DNA from: an uncultured Desulfovibrio sp.
Lineage (GTDB): Bacteria; Desulfobacterota; Desulfovibrionia; Desulfovibrionales; Desulfovibrionaceae
Length of the DNA stretch: 64,000 nt
NCBI RefSeq assembly: GCF_902477725.1
Contig: NZ_CABSIF010000008.1
Coordinates: 1-64,000, forward strand
Direction: 5' to 3'
Under the pieces are notes generated by a model, which saw only the letters and a program-made list of their open reading frames with translations, was not told where the DNA came from and made no database searches. A program made the translations under genes and the position numbers. Of the stretch, positions 17,064 through 26,524 are shown in pieces (the first letter of the stretch is position 1; each line of letters begins with the position of its first letter).

Positions 17064-18161
17064 TTATTGCCAGTTTTGCAGCAGGGAGCGCGCCTCGGCA
17101 TCACCCTTGGCCTCAAGGGCGCGGGCGTGTTCTTTCAGCGTGTCCAGTGCCGCCTTGGCCTGAGGCTGGCCCTTTTGCAGGGCCTGCTCATACCAGCGCT
17201 TGGCCTGCGTGAGGTCGGCGGGGATGCTGCCGCGCGGCAGGGTGCTGGCAGGGTCGTAAAACTGACCCACAAGGAACATGGCTTCGGCATCGCCTTTCTG
17301 CGCGGCATCTTCCAGCAGCAAGAATGCGGCATCGCTTTCTTCCGGCTTGGCGTCGGCCTTGCGCAATGGCTTTGCCATGGCAAGGCTCACGTCGGGCAAT
17401 GCCTGCCCGCGCAACTGCTCACGCGCCGAGGCAAGCGGAGAAAGCGGCTGCTTGGCGGCATCCGCTCCTTGCTGCCCGGCATCTGCTGGCTTGGGCTGCG
17501 CCTGATCCGGGTTTTGGGGCTTGTCCGCATTCTGCGTCTGCTCAGGAGGCGTGGGCAGGGGGGCCTTTTCCGGCTCGCGCAGCAAGAACCACCACGCGGC
17601 CACGCCTGCGGCAATGGCTGCAAGCACCAGCAGGATCACAAGCCCGGCCTTGCCGCCGGATTTGCCTTCCTCCTTGCTTGCCATTTCAAGCGGAGCTTCG
17701 TGTTGCTGGGGCGCTTGCGGCTCCTCAAAAGCCAGAGGCGGCTCCGGCGATTCCAGCACTGGTTCCGGCTCCGGTTCGGGAGCAGGCTGCACGACAGGCG
17801 GGGGAGTTTGCGGAGCGCCAGCGCCCATGCCATGCCCGCCCGCAATGTTGGAATATATGAGCGATTTTACGGCAAGGGCGCAGCTGCCCACGCCGCGCAG
17901 GCTGATGCGGTAGGCATCGAGGTTGTCCACTTCGTCCACCACCGCAGGGCCGACCGCCAGCCGCAGGCTGCCGCCGTCATTGTCCCAGGCCTCGGGGGTG
18001 AGCAGGGTTTCGCTCTCCTGCCAGCCACGGGGGCCAAGACATTTGCCGTCAGATGCCCGCAGCAGGGTAAAGCCGGGTTCACTCACATCGCCTGCGTCAA
18101 AAATCTCGATGATTCCGTTGCCGGGGCCGCGCCCGGTATCGGCTGAAATGCTGGCGCGCAT
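17064..18161 (-). CDS. Single-pass membrane protein with Sel1-like repeats
   Basis: 365 aa. A ~105-residue N-terminal beta-rich domain precedes a Pro/Glu-rich linker (about 115-165). One transmembrane helix (about 172-193, GLVILLVLAAIAAGVAAWWF) follows. A second low-complexity linker leads to a Sel1-like/TPR region (DAEAMFLVGQFYDP, then AKRWYEQALQKG). The topology puts the N-terminal domain in the cytoplasm and the Sel1 repeats outside. The stop of srfC lies 3 bases upstream and AAAGGA precedes the ATG by six bases, so it is coupled to srfC. Probably the anchor that links a cytoplasmic SrfC/SrfB machine to periplasmic partners (inference). Confidence 0.8.
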   Translation of the reverse strand: MRASISADTGRGPGNGIIEIFDAGDVSEPGFTLLRASDGKCLGPRGWQESETLLTPEAWDNDGGSLRLAVGPAVVDEVDNLDAYRISLRGVGSCALAVKSLIYSNIAGGHGMGAGAPQTPPPVVQPAPEPEPEPVLESPEPPLAFEEPQAPQQHEAPLEMASKEEGKSGGKAGLVILLVLAAIAAGVAAWWFLLREPEKAPLPTPPEQTQNADKPQNPDQAQPKPADAGQQGADAAKQPLSPLASAREQLRGQALPDVSLAMAKPLRKADAKPEESDAAFLLLEDAAQKGDAEAMFLVGQFYDPASTLPRGSIPADLTQAKRWYEQALQKGQPQAKAALDTLKEHARALEAKGDAEARSLLQNWQ

Positions 18162-18164
18162 GAT

Positions 18165-20789
18165 TTATCCTTTGAACGCCTGCAAAAGTTCGCGCAGGCG
18201 GTTGTTCTGTTCGGGGTTGACGCTCTGCTGGCCGTCAAAATCCACATTGGCCATAACGCTGTAGGCCATGGCGCGCAGCCAGTCGGTATACCACAGGCGG
18301 TCATAGGGCGATTCTTCCTCGCCGATGCGGGGTTCGCCCTTGATTTCCTGCGGTGGGTTAAACAGGGGCACGCTTTTGCCGCCAACAACAACGGTGCGCC
18401 GCGTCTGATCCTTGAAGCGTGGGTCAAAGCCCCACCAGTCCACAAAGGCGTTGATGGCGTCCGCAGCAAGGCTCACCTGCTTCCACATGAGGCGCTCGCG
18501 GGCCATGTTGCTGAATGCCGATGAGCGGCGCAGCTCAGCCTCCAGATTTTCGCGCAGCTTGCAGCGCGCTGCGGCCTGCACTAGCTCGTGACAGAACTGG
18601 TCAAGTTCCTTGGCTGGCAGGCCAAGCTGGCCCCTGACTTCCACATCGTTGCAGAGGTCGCGCAGCCGCCCTGTCCAGTGATCCATGACCATTCCGGCAA
18701 AGACCTGGGCGCTGTCCTTTACTTCTGCATCAACGGCGTCTGCCGCTGGCGCGGCCACGGGAGCGTCGTCGCCAAAGATGTCGCCCAGAATGTCGTTGGC
18801 GGAAACGCGCGCGCCCACAACCTGCGCAGGCGCTGCGGTCTGGCCTTCATCCGGGCTTTGGCGGGCGTTGAGACAGATTTCGTACAGGTCAAAATCGCGC
18901 ACCTGAAGGCGGCGCAAAAATTCGCCGAACAGTTGCTTTTCCGCAACCTTGGCCATCTGCGAAACCAGCAGGCGCGTGAGTTGCTCCTTTTGCCTGCGCA
19001 GTTCTTCCCTGTCGTCCGTGCGGTAGAAGGGCGCAAGCCCGGTGCGCAGGCGCTCGCATTTTTCAACAAGGCTGCCGCTGATCTGCTGCCGCTTGAGTTC
19101 GGGGTTGCACAGGGGCCTCAGGCTCTGACGCAGCAGGCCAACGCCGCCGTCGTTGAGCGTCATGGCCGCCTGCCAGGCCCGTTCCGGGTCAGCAACATGT
19201 TTCTGCACCAGTGGCGATTGCATGAAGGACTGACGCACCTCTTCCACAAAGGCCTGCTGTTCCTGCCGGATGCCGGTTTCACGCCTGTCGGCGTAATCAA
19301 AAATGGCCTCGCACAAAAAGTTGGGATTGCGCAGCAAAAAGACATTGTTGAAGGGGTGCGTGCCGTCCCAGTTTTGCGGCCAGTCGTGCACCTGACCGAA
19401 AAAGTTCACCAGCGAGGATTCCAGCCGGGTTGTCCAGCGGGTTTCCACAGAGGGCGATCCGGCCTTTTTTTCAAACTCCATGTCCATCTTGGTAAGCACA
19501 AAAAAGAGCGCTGGCGCTTTGCTGGCACGCATTTCCGGTGTTTCGCCGTGGGTGGAGCATATCCATTCATACACGGCCTGCGGCAGATCCTGCACCTCCT
19601 GGGTGCTGGGTCCGATGCAGAGCAGCATGCTGGTGAGTTCTTTTTCTTCGCGATAGCGCTCAAAGAGGTAAGCCACCTTGCCGCGCAGAAAGAGTTCCTT
19701 GAGCATGTCCTTGCGGCTGTCCAGCGCGGCGCGCAGATCGCTGAACTTGTAGCGCGCGCGGTAGCCGGGGAAGTCCAGCAGGTCGGTGTGGTCAAAGAAA
19801 TCATCCGGCTTTTCACGCATGTAGATGGTGATTTCGGCCGTAAGGGCCGTCACCAGCGCGCGCGGCAGGTCAGCCTTGCGGCCCTCCGCGCCCACAAGGG
19901 TCAGCATGTCTGCGAGCGGCTCGTTGAGGCCCTGCAACCGCGCCACGTCAATAATACTGTTGCTGCGGGGTATGAGCGCGTCAATGGCGCAACATGCCTC
20001 GGCAGCGTTGCCAAGCTGGCGTAGAGCCGCGCCAAGCTGTATATACACTGCCTGAAATTCAGGCACGCTGTCCCAGATCAGGCCCACAAGGCGGGCGCGG
20101 TCTTCCAGCTCCAGACGGGGGGCCAGTTCCATGGCCCGCACCCAGTAACCGTTCTGGAGCATCTGCACTCTGGGGCGCGAAATGAAGTTTTTATTCACAT
20201 AATCGCGCAGCTCTTCCACATCGTCCAAACTCATGCCGCCGGGCACGGGCGCAGACTGGGCGCGGCCCTGAAGGCTCTCCAGCTCCTTGGCGAGGGCTTC
20301 GGCATTGGGTGCGTCCTTGTGGTCGCAGTCCGCATAGTACGTATTGGCGAGCACCCGGGCCACGTCAGTTTCTGAAAGCAGACGCAGACGGATGGGGTAG
20401 GCCTCGGTAATACCCTCAGGCGGCGTGGTGGTAAAACGCGTGACCAGCCCCGTGGATTCCTTGCCGCCCTCTGGGTTGATATCCTTGATAAAATTGAAGG
20501 TTTGACCGCAAAAATCGGCCAGAAGCACCTTGTCCGCATCACTGGCAAGGGCCGAGATAAGGTAGGACTTGCCCGACTGGCTGGGGCCAAACACGCCTAC
20601 GCACATCTTGCGGCGGGCCGCCTGCTCGCACTTGCCGAAAAAGCGGGCCGCATGGCGCAGATCCTTTTGCAGGGCCGCGCGTTCGTTGCCCACAAGCTCG
20701 GCATTGTCCTGAAGCCATGCCCCTGCGGAACGCGAAGTTTCCGCCAGTTCGCGGCAGTGCCGCGCTAAATCCATATCCTGCTGCTGCAT
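18165..20789 (-). CDS. srfC: SrfC family protein, predicted P-loop GTPase
   Basis: An 874-aa large cytoplasmic protein matching the SrfC family, named for SsrB-regulated factors in Salmonella. GTPase-type motifs are visible: G1 GPSQSGKS (68-75), a G3-like DFPG in HTDLLDFPG (about 340), and a G4-like TKMD in VLTKMDME (about 432). The C-terminal half is helical, as in dynamin-like or regulatory GTPases. No transmembrane segment is seen. GAGG lies six bases before the ATG at 20789; in-frame ATG (20795) and TTG (20801) codons give slightly longer forms. The srfB stop is 12 bases upstream. SrfC and SrfB are found together in many Proteobacteria. The biochemical function is not established. Confidence 0.87.
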   Translation of the reverse strand: MQQQDMDLARHCRELAETSRSAGAWLQDNAELVGNERAALQKDLRHAARFFGKCEQAARRKMCVGVFGPSQSGKSYLISALASDADKVLLADFCGQTFNFIKDINPEGGKESTGLVTRFTTTPPEGITEAYPIRLRLLSETDVARVLANTYYADCDHKDAPNAEALAKELESLQGRAQSAPVPGGMSLDDVEELRDYVNKNFISRPRVQMLQNGYWVRAMELAPRLELEDRARLVGLIWDSVPEFQAVYIQLGAALRQLGNAAEACCAIDALIPRSNSIIDVARLQGLNEPLADMLTLVGAEGRKADLPRALVTALTAEITIYMREKPDDFFDHTDLLDFPGYRARYKFSDLRAALDSRKDMLKELFLRGKVAYLFERYREEKELTSMLLCIGPSTQEVQDLPQAVYEWICSTHGETPEMRASKAPALFFVLTKMDMEFEKKAGSPSVETRWTTRLESSLVNFFGQVHDWPQNWDGTHPFNNVFLLRNPNFLCEAIFDYADRRETGIRQEQQAFVEEVRQSFMQSPLVQKHVADPERAWQAAMTLNDGGVGLLRQSLRPLCNPELKRQQISGSLVEKCERLRTGLAPFYRTDDREELRRQKEQLTRLLVSQMAKVAEKQLFGEFLRRLQVRDFDLYEICLNARQSPDEGQTAAPAQVVGARVSANDILGDIFGDDAPVAAPAADAVDAEVKDSAQVFAGMVMDHWTGRLRDLCNDVEVRGQLGLPAKELDQFCHELVQAAARCKLRENLEAELRRSSAFSNMARERLMWKQVSLAADAINAFVDWWGFDPRFKDQTRRTVVVGGKSVPLFNPPQEIKGEPRIGEEESPYDRLWYTDWLRAMAYSVMANVDFDGQQSVNPEQNNRLRELLQAFKG

Positions 20790-20801
20790 AACCATCCTCA
20801 A

Positions 20802-23800
20802 TTATCCGGCGTCGGTGACAATGCCCGTATCCAGCCAGTAGCCTTCGTCCAGTTTCAGGGTTTGCAGGCGGATTTCAAGATCGCGGCGGTCAACGCTGCG
20901 CTCCTGGCAATCCACGATGGAATCAATGCGGAACTCGCCTTCGCTGCGGCGATCCTTGTCCGTCTCGCTGCGGATATCTTCCTCATCCAGGGCATCGGCA
21001 ACGCTCAGGCTGACCTCAACCCGGTAGGGAAGACGGCCCGAAGCGCGGGAGCGGGCTTCCTCCGTGGCAAAGGTCAGCAGATGGTAGCGGGTAGTGGGCC
21101 AGCGCTCTGCATCCAGCTGCCTGTAGCCGATGGAAAGCGGCCCGCTGAAGGCCACGGCCCGGGTTTTGTCCGTGCCGTCCTTGCTGTCCACATCCACGGT
21201 AAACCAGACCTTGGGGCGCTTGAGCTGGCTGTTAATATCCATCTCGCCGATATAGCGCGCGGTGGACGTAAGCTTGAGCGCGCCGGAATCAAAGGAGAAT
21301 CCTTCCAGATGCCCGTCGGCCAGCGCACAGAGGATGGCCCCCACCACAACCGTGGTTTTGGGGTCGGTAATGCGGCCCTGCGCATCGGCAAAGGGATACC
21401 ACGAGCCAGCGTGATAGCGCCGCATGGGAATGATCCTGTCTGGCGGCACGGGCAGCTTGGCAAGCACTGTGGCGATAACGCCGTTCCACGAACTGGGCCG
21501 CCCGGTGAGCAGCAGCACATCGCAATCGTACATGTGCACCACTTCGCACAGGGCGGAAAGCGTTGAGCCAAGCGTGCTGCGGATGGTTTCTTCCACTGCG
21601 GCCTGATTGACGCTGATGGGCACATCAAGAATGTTGAAGTTCTGGATGAAGGATGCGGAACGCCGCACTATTGCCTTTACATCCCGCAGGGTTGCAGGCT
21701 GAGGACGTGGCGCGAGGACTGCCGGGCTGATCCGGGGCGAATCCGCTGCAGACTTTGCCGCAGCTGGTGCGGCATCCGCCGCCGTGTCTGCCGCAGCATC
21801 AGCCGTTTCTCCGCTGCCCACAGGGTCAGGCTCAAAAAAGTCGCCCAGCGTGCAGTTAAAGACACTGCCGCGCAGGTCGGGATTTTCGCAGGTTGCCAGC
21901 AGCCCGAGGGCAACGGGCACGGCTATCTGCCGCACCAGACGCAGACGGGTGTTTCGGTCTTCCTGCGACATGCCGATGGAATCGCGCCCAAAAAGCTGCC
22001 CCAGAAGCGAGCGCGGCTCTGCAAGTCCCTCGCGGGCCAGAGCCTGGCCAATGGCCGGAATCACATGGTTGGCCACCACTTCGCGCAGCACTTCATCGCC
22101 CGCAATGTTGAAGCCGTCCCTGAATTCCGTATGCGGCTTGATGCGCGCGGTGTCGCCCTCGCCGCTGGCAAGCTCGAAGGTGGTGATGGAAAGGTCGGTT
22201 GTGCCGCCGCCAATATCAATGGAAGCCATGCGGATGCACGGATGGTTACCGCAGGCCTCGCGCGGCTTGCCCATGAGTCGGAAAAGATGATGCGCGTCGC
22301 CATGCTGTTTGACGGCAAGCTCGTTGTAGAGCAGCACAAGCTGCGAGCAACTGGCTTCGTCCCAGTCGCAGCGCACCTGCGGGCTTTGGCGGTAATCGCC
22401 CGTAAGGCTGCGGGTTTGCAGGCGGGGCGTATACCACTGGCTCCAGCCCAGTGCATCCCACACCACACGCACGGCCCACGTGACCCAGCGGCGAAAAATA
22501 CGTTTTTCCGCAACGGGCATGGCCGTAGGCACCGTAAAAATGAGCCTTCTGAGCCTGCGGGGCAGGTTGGGCAGTTCACGGCGCGCGCGCGTGGCTGGCG
22601 AATTGATGGTCACAAGGGCCTGAGTCAGGATTTCGCCCAGCATGAAGAGCATGAGCGACGAGCGCGTAAACAGCGATTCAAAAATCGGCTCAGGCTGTTG
22701 CTTTTGCAGGGCGGGACTTTTTTTGAACATGGGGTCGTCAAAGCACGAAAGCGGCGTGCCCTGCGGGTTCAACTGGCGCGGAAACAGCCCCCGGCTGACC
22801 ATGGGTTCTGACTTGCCGCCAGTGTTGTAGCGCCAGCTCTGCTGCCATGGGCGCTCGTCCCACAGGTAACGCTTGGGGCTGGACATGCCTGTCGTGCCCT
22901 CGGCGCACACGGCCTGCGTGGCGAGGCGGGCGGCTTCCGGCCCGATGCGAACGGCAGAAGGCCAGGCAAAGGCCGGAGTCTGGCGGCCCGAGCGGCGCGA
23001 AAGCGCATCATTGCCAAAGGCCGCATCCGCAAATTCCACACGCGTTTCAAAGGGGTCGGAATAGATGTGCTCCGGCTGGCTCAGATCGCGCAGTTCAAGC
23101 AGGTAACTGTCGTTGAGGTTGGTAATGCGTTGGGGCAGGGTTTCCACCAAGATGCCCGTGGTACGCGAATTGCCGATATCCAGCACCAGATCCACATCCA
23201 CCGGGGTATCGCGGTCAGGATTGATGACCTGTGCCGCCAGATCGTTGAGCGCAAGGCGCACCACGTCAAGCCAGGTGAGGTAGGAGGCCAGATGCTCCAG
23301 CACATAGGGGTAGCCATCGTGCCATGCGCCGCGCCCACGGTGTTGCGACTGCTTCCACGCATCGTAGAGGCCGTGGAGCCATTCATCCACCCATGCCGCG
23401 TTGAGAAACCACGAATTGTCGCGCACGAGGTGGGCCAGCATAAAATGCCCGTGGGCCGTCACATCCTGCGGCGAAAGCGCATGGTACTGTTCGCCCTGAG
23501 CGGGTCGGTCTTCCACATTGGTGTCAAACATGAGCACAACGCGAAGCAGACTGTCATCCCTGTCGGAGCGCATAACCCGCGCCCTCGCCCAGTTGGAAGG
23601 GCCGCATTCAAAGCGCTTGCCGCCGTCCGGCCAGGGCTGGTCGAGCGTGCGCAAAAAGGGAATGGGCAGCCAGTGGCCTTCCCATGCATCCAGCGCGCGG
23701 CGGGCTTCGATGCTGTAGTCCTCATCGCAGGGCAGGCCGCTCAACTGGTCGATAAAGCCGTTTTCCGTTTCTGTCAGACAGCGCAGATAGTGGGTGTAGC

Positions 23801-23954
23801 GCGTCTGCTCGTCGGATTCTTTCTTTTTTTCTTCGCGAAAATACCGCCGCAGTCTTTTGACGGCATCTTCGGGCATGGAGAAATCAAGAAACTGCGGGCA
23901 GCCGCCGGGAATAATGCTGACCGGCGAAAGGTAACGGGGTATGGCATCCATCAT
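20802..23954 (-). CDS. srfB: SrfB family protein, Hsp70/actin-like ATPase fold
   Basis: A 1050-aa SrfB homologue. The actin/Hsp70 (ASKHA) nucleotide-binding core is split along the chain. Phosphate-1 is VDLVLDIGNSRTTGILVE (about 253-270), phosphate-2 is ASIDIGGGTTDLS (about 575-587), and the adenosine-type motif is LLLTGRPSSWNG (about 813-825). An Ala-rich low-complexity insert lies at about 690-730. No signal or membrane segment is seen, so it is cytoplasmic. The ATG at 23954 overlaps the srfA stop (TAATG). A second ATG at 23951 has better spacing to AAGGA and may be the true start. Likely works with SrfC as paired NTPases (inference from gene pairing). Confidence 0.88.
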   Translation of the reverse strand: MMDAIPRYLSPVSIIPGGCPQFLDFSMPEDAVKRLRRYFREEKKKESDEQTRYTHYLRCLTETENGFIDQLSGLPCDEDYSIEARRALDAWEGHWLPIPFLRTLDQPWPDGGKRFECGPSNWARARVMRSDRDDSLLRVVLMFDTNVEDRPAQGEQYHALSPQDVTAHGHFMLAHLVRDNSWFLNAAWVDEWLHGLYDAWKQSQHRGRGAWHDGYPYVLEHLASYLTWLDVVRLALNDLAAQVINPDRDTPVDVDLVLDIGNSRTTGILVETLPQRITNLNDSYLLELRDLSQPEHIYSDPFETRVEFADAAFGNDALSRRSGRQTPAFAWPSAVRIGPEAARLATQAVCAEGTTGMSSPKRYLWDERPWQQSWRYNTGGKSEPMVSRGLFPRQLNPQGTPLSCFDDPMFKKSPALQKQQPEPIFESLFTRSSLMLFMLGEILTQALVTINSPATRARRELPNLPRRLRRLIFTVPTAMPVAEKRIFRRWVTWAVRVVWDALGWSQWYTPRLQTRSLTGDYRQSPQVRCDWDEASCSQLVLLYNELAVKQHGDAHHLFRLMGKPREACGNHPCIRMASIDIGGGTTDLSITTFELASGEGDTARIKPHTEFRDGFNIAGDEVLREVVANHVIPAIGQALAREGLAEPRSLLGQLFGRDSIGMSQEDRNTRLRLVRQIAVPVALGLLATCENPDLRGSVFNCTLGDFFEPDPVGSGETADAAADTAADAAPAAAKSAADSPRISPAVLAPRPQPATLRDVKAIVRRSASFIQNFNILDVPISVNQAAVEETIRSTLGSTLSALCEVVHMYDCDVLLLTGRPSSWNGVIATVLAKLPVPPDRIIPMRRYHAGSWYPFADAQGRITDPKTTVVVGAILCALADGHLEGFSFDSGALKLTSTARYIGEMDINSQLKRPKVWFTVDVDSKDGTDKTRAVAFSGPLSIGYRQLDAERWPTTRYHLLTFATEEARSRASGRLPYRVEVSLSVADALDEEDIRSETDKDRRSEGEFRIDSIVDCQERSVDRRDLEIRLQTLKLDEGYWLDTGIVTDAG

Positions 23955-25315
23955 TATTTCCTTTTGAAACGGGCATCCCACTTGAGATTGGCCCCGCCAA
24001 GCTCTCTGCCCTTGCACTGGGTGGTGTTTTCCTGTCCGGTACATTCAACCTTTTGCGGAACATAGGTGCCGCCACGCGGGCAACGGGCCTGACTGGAATC
24101 AAACTGCAACTGGTTGCCCTGAAACCGCGCCGAGGCCGAACCGCTGCATACCTGACCATTGCGTTCGCGCACAAGGCGGCGGCCCTTGCCGCTTTTGTCA
24201 AAGCAGTATTCTGCAATGATCGGCTCGTTGGAGGGGTGCGAATACAGGCCGGTTTCGCTTGTCCAGCAGCCCTCAAGAAAAGTCAGATCGTTCTTTTTGG
24301 CCGCGTCTTCAGGAATGGTAAGGTTGTCATTCTTCTTGGGCGCGGGTTTGGGCGGCTCCTGCGGCTTTGGTTCTTCCTTGGGCAGGGGCTTGGGTTCCTG
24401 TTTGGGTTCAGGCTTTGGCTTGGGCTTGGGAGCTTCCGCCACCTTGGGCGGCTCTACAGGCGTTTCGCCAAGGAAGGGTTCCACCACTTCAGGGTCGGGC
24501 TTGGGCTCTTCCTTCTTTTCCTCAACCTTGGGGGGCGTTGGCGTTACCGGAGGCGCAACAGGCTTGCACAGGGCCGCACGCTCCTGCAACTGACGCCACA
24601 GGAGGGCAAGCTGATCTTCGTTGGCGGCGGCTTTCTGTTTTTCGGCCTCCAGAGCGCTGCGGTCAACGGGCATGCAGCCCGAAGGCAGAGGAGAAGGCAA
24701 AAGCCCCAGCGCCGCGCCCAAAAGCCAGAGCAGGAGCAGCAAGAGCAGGAGTGGCAACAGCCACGGCAGGCAACCGCTGCGCGGCGGCACAGCCACGGGA
24801 ACAGCAGCTACAGGCGCGGGCGGCGGGGGAGGCGGCAGCACGCCGCCAAGCCGGGTGAGGTCCTGCGGTTGCGCGCCCACGCTGCCAGGGGCAAAACCCC
24901 AGTTAATGAGAACAGGGCGGCCATCCACAGACCAGATGTCTTCGTCCGCCGGGTGTTGCAGGGCAAGCCGCAGCAACTGGCCCGAAAGGGCCTGCCGCGC
25001 CTGCGCGTCAGCTGTGAGGTCGCTGGACAACCCGGCAATATCGGAAGCCAGCGTGCCCGCACGGGCGCGCAGAGCCTGAGCATCCTGCTCGGAAAGTTCC
25101 GCAAGGGGAACCGCCGGGCCATTGCCTTCGGCATACCAGTCCACGCTGTTGCCCTCGGCATTATGCTGCGGTTCGGCAAGCAGGGCGGCATGATCCGGCC
25201 CAAGCTTTTGCAGCAGGATTGATTTCAGCTGTTCATAGCAGTCGGTGGCAAAGATGCCCTGGCTGGCAAGCGCGCGCATCTGACCGCGCAGACTGACCGC
25301 AATGCGGGTACTCAT
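23954..25315 (-). CDS. srfA: SrfA family protein, single-pass membrane protein
   Basis: A 453-aa SrfA homologue. An N-terminal ~145-residue cytoplasmic domain includes a DGRPVLINWGFAPGS block. It is followed by a Pro stretch and one transmembrane helix (about 180-202, Leu-rich). A long Pro/Glu/Lys linker (about 245-335) can span the periplasm. A compact C-terminal domain (about 345-453) has four or five cysteines (FLEGCWTSETG, YCFDKSGKG, CTGQENTTQCKG). The start overlaps the protease stop (ATGA). It forms the srfA-srfB-srfC core in the canonical order. The C-terminal domain is probably exported and disulfide-stabilised (inference). Confidence 0.85.
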   Translation of the reverse strand: MSTRIAVSLRGQMRALASQGIFATDCYEQLKSILLQKLGPDHAALLAEPQHNAEGNSVDWYAEGNGPAVPLAELSEQDAQALRARAGTLASDIAGLSSDLTADAQARQALSGQLLRLALQHPADEDIWSVDGRPVLINWGFAPGSVGAQPQDLTRLGGVLPPPPPPAPVAAVPVAVPPRSGCLPWLLPLLLLLLLLWLLGAALGLLPSPLPSGCMPVDRSALEAEKQKAAANEDQLALLWRQLQERAALCKPVAPPVTPTPPKVEEKKEEPKPDPEVVEPFLGETPVEPPKVAEAPKPKPKPEPKQEPKPLPKEEPKPQEPPKPAPKKNDNLTIPEDAAKKNDLTFLEGCWTSETGLYSHPSNEPIIAEYCFDKSGKGRRLVRERNGQVCSGSASARFQGNQLQFDSSQARCPRGGTYVPQKVECTGQENTTQCKGRELGGANLKWDARFKRK

Positions 25316-26445
25316 GGCTTGCCTCCGGCGGATTCACTGCTCTGGGCCATAGTTACGGGAACGCCCGCCGAGCGCAAAAACGCTGCCAGGCTCGTGCTGA
25401 CAATGGCGAGGCTGGATTGTCTGTAGGAGGCATCGTCCAGTTTGATAAAGGTGTTGATGCCCACCACATCGCCCTTGTCGTTGACAAGCGGCCCGCCGCT
25501 GTTGCCTTGCGAGACTGTGGCCGTGTGCACAATAAGCGGCGGCTTGCGCTCAAGAATAACGCTCACAACGCCCTCGGTGTACACCACTTCGGGGGCGGCG
25601 GCTTCATCGCCCTTGAGCAGGGCCGCAAATTTTGGATCATCAGTGGTGACGGCGCCGGGGAAGCCCCAGGCGCTCACGCGTTCGGTGCGGCTCACGCTCG
25701 GCGCAAACTTGAGCGGCACAACACCCGATGCGCCGTTTACGCCAAGCACGGCAAAATCCTGCCCGTTGTTGTGAGTTACCTGACGCACAGTTGCCTCAAA
25801 GGGTCTGCCCAGGGCTTTGTTCACAACGACTGCCTGCGCGGCGTTACCCACCACATGGGCATTGGTAACCACGTAGCCCGGGGCCACAAAAAAACCGGAA
25901 CCCATGGAAAGGCCTTCTTCCCGCATGGCCAGCACAAGCACTGTGCCCTGTTCCATCAGCTCGGAAACATTTTTGGGCGTCTGCTGCTGCATGGGCGTGG
26001 GCGGAACCTGCGTTTTGGCGTCTGCCGTGGGCGGCAGGGTGGCTGCATCCGCGCGGGCAGAGTTTGAACTCGCAGCTCCGGAGCCTGAACCCAAAGGAGG
26101 CCACATGACACCCGCAGGCGGGGTGACAAGCCCAAGCCCCTGCTTTACTTCGCAAGGGTCCTTGGCAAGCAGGGCGCGCAATTGCTGCATAAACGTTTCA
26201 AGCGCCGCGTTGTGCTCGCGCCACTGCTCTGTCTGAGCGGCAACAGCAGCCTTGGAAGCCTCGGCCTGCTGCCATTCTTTCCAGAACAGCCATGCGGTCA
26301 GCAGCAAAAGCCCCAGAAACAGCAGCACACCCCAGAAAAAAGGGCGGCGATACCAGGGCAGGACAACCGCAGCAGGTGCGACACCTTCGGCAGGAGCGGC
26401 GCTTGGCGGTGTTTCATGCGGTACAGGGTGTTGGCTTTCGTTCAT
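25312..26445 (-). CDS. Membrane-anchored trypsin-like serine protease
   Basis: 377 aa. A short Pro-rich cytoplasmic N-terminus leads to one transmembrane helix (about 36-55), a coiled-coil/linker region to about 160, then a chymotrypsin-fold domain. The catalytic triad is complete: His197 in VTNAHVVG, Asp230 in GQDFAVLG and Ser316 in QGNSGGPL. No PDZ domain is present, unlike DegP/HtrA. Predicted to act in the periplasm. It lies upstream of srfA with an ATGA overlap, which argues for a shared role such as processing a system component. The substrate is unknown. Confidence 0.9.
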   Translation of the reverse strand: MNESQHPVPHETPPSAAPAEGVAPAAVVLPWYRRPFFWGVLLFLGLLLLTAWLFWKEWQQAEASKAAVAAQTEQWREHNAALETFMQQLRALLAKDPCEVKQGLGLVTPPAGVMWPPLGSGSGAASSNSARADAATLPPTADAKTQVPPTPMQQQTPKNVSELMEQGTVLVLAMREEGLSMGSGFFVAPGYVVTNAHVVGNAAQAVVVNKALGRPFEATVRQVTHNNGQDFAVLGVNGASGVVPLKFAPSVSRTERVSAWGFPGAVTTDDPKFAALLKGDEAAAPEVVYTEGVVSVILERKPPLIVHTATVSQGNSGGPLVNDKGDVVGINTFIKLDDASYRQSSLAIVSTSLAAFLRSAGVPVTMAQSSESAGGKP

Positions 26446-26524
26446 CTATGGCTCCGCGCGGTATATGCGGCGCAGTAAAAAGCCGCGCAACCGCCATAGA
26501 AATAGCGGCTGCGCGGCAGCAGTG

